NCBI GenBank assembly: GCA_040902585.1
Contig: JBBDXA010000090.1
Coordinates: 1-5,788 of the forward strand
Origin: JBBDXA01 sp040902585
GTDB taxonomy: Bacteria > Planctomycetota > Phycisphaerae > Phycisphaerales > Phycisphaeraceae
Direction of reading: 5' to 3'
Length of the DNA stretch: 5,788 nt
Below, in pieces: positions 5,729 through 5,788 of this stretch. Numbering within the stretch: position 1 is the first letter of the stretch; every line of letters begins with the position of its first letter. The notes below the pieces were generated by a model. That model had not been told where the DNA came from. It saw only the letters and a program-made list of their open reading frames with translations, and ran no database searches. The position numbers and the translations under genes were made by a program.

Positions 5729-5788
5729 GGGCCAAGGGTGGAGGGCCAAGGGCCAAGGGGCGGAGGGCAGGAGTCGGGAGTCAGGAGT
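5729..5788. repeat. Heptad-periodic G-rich tract upstream of the oxidoreductase
   Basis: Runs of G recur every seven bases: GGG at 5729, 5736, 5743, 5750 and GGGG at 5757, separated by four bases (CCAA, TGGA, CCAA, CCAA). After a small phase shift, GGAGTCG, GGAGTCA and GGAGT follow at 5770, 5777 and 5784. The tract runs off the window end, so its full size is unknown. The second half matches the heptads (AGTCAGG type) near trmL. The five G-runs satisfy the usual G-quadruplex pattern on the plus strand, which is the template strand for the oxidoreductase gene. Confidence 0.75.

Noticed and set aside
5729..5788. CRISPR array
   Set aside because: The repeat unit is only 7 bp with no unique spacers and there are no cas genes.

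Overview
The window is GC-rich bacterial DNA and looks chromosomal. It carries six protein genes, packed tightly except for one repeat-filled intergenic gap. The combination of a DUF502 membrane protein, a Gfo/Idh/MocA oxidoreductase of the type that is greatly expanded in Planctomycetota, and G-rich short-period repeats between genes suggests a planctomycete or a related PVC-type bacterium. That is an inference from style; no rRNA or other marker gene is present.

Layout from left to right. On the minus strand (57-956) is a two-pass membrane protein of the DUF502 family. It diverges from trmL (1204-1662), a tRNA wobble-nucleotide 2'-O-methyltransferase. The 247-bp gap between them holds a nested palindromic element: two inverted 36-bp arms, each able to fold into its own hairpin, flanked by inverted tracts of 7-bp repeats. 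Next come tal (1782-2756, TalB-type transaldolase with a strong ribosome binding site) and, 12 bp after it on the same strand, a two-gene module: an ABC/OLD-type ATPase (2769-3794) whose stop overlaps the start of a small protein with TOPRIM-like motifs (3791-4459). A Gfo/Idh/MocA oxidoreductase (4465-5715, minus strand) ends only 5 bp from the module. Upstream of it, at the window edge, lies a second 7-bp-periodic G-rich tract.

The housekeeping genes (tRNA modification, pentose phosphate pathway, sugar-type dehydrogenase) do not form one obvious pathway. The best candidate for an unusual system is the ATPase/TOPRIM-like pair. It has the architecture of an OLD-family nuclease split into two proteins, as in the PARIS (AriA/AriB) antiphage system, sits exactly between the ends of two metabolic genes, and locally has lower GC than tal. 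The second notable signal is the repeat element before trmL: every arm difference in its hairpin stems preserves pairing, including one two-sided compensatory change, so the fold itself appears to be conserved.
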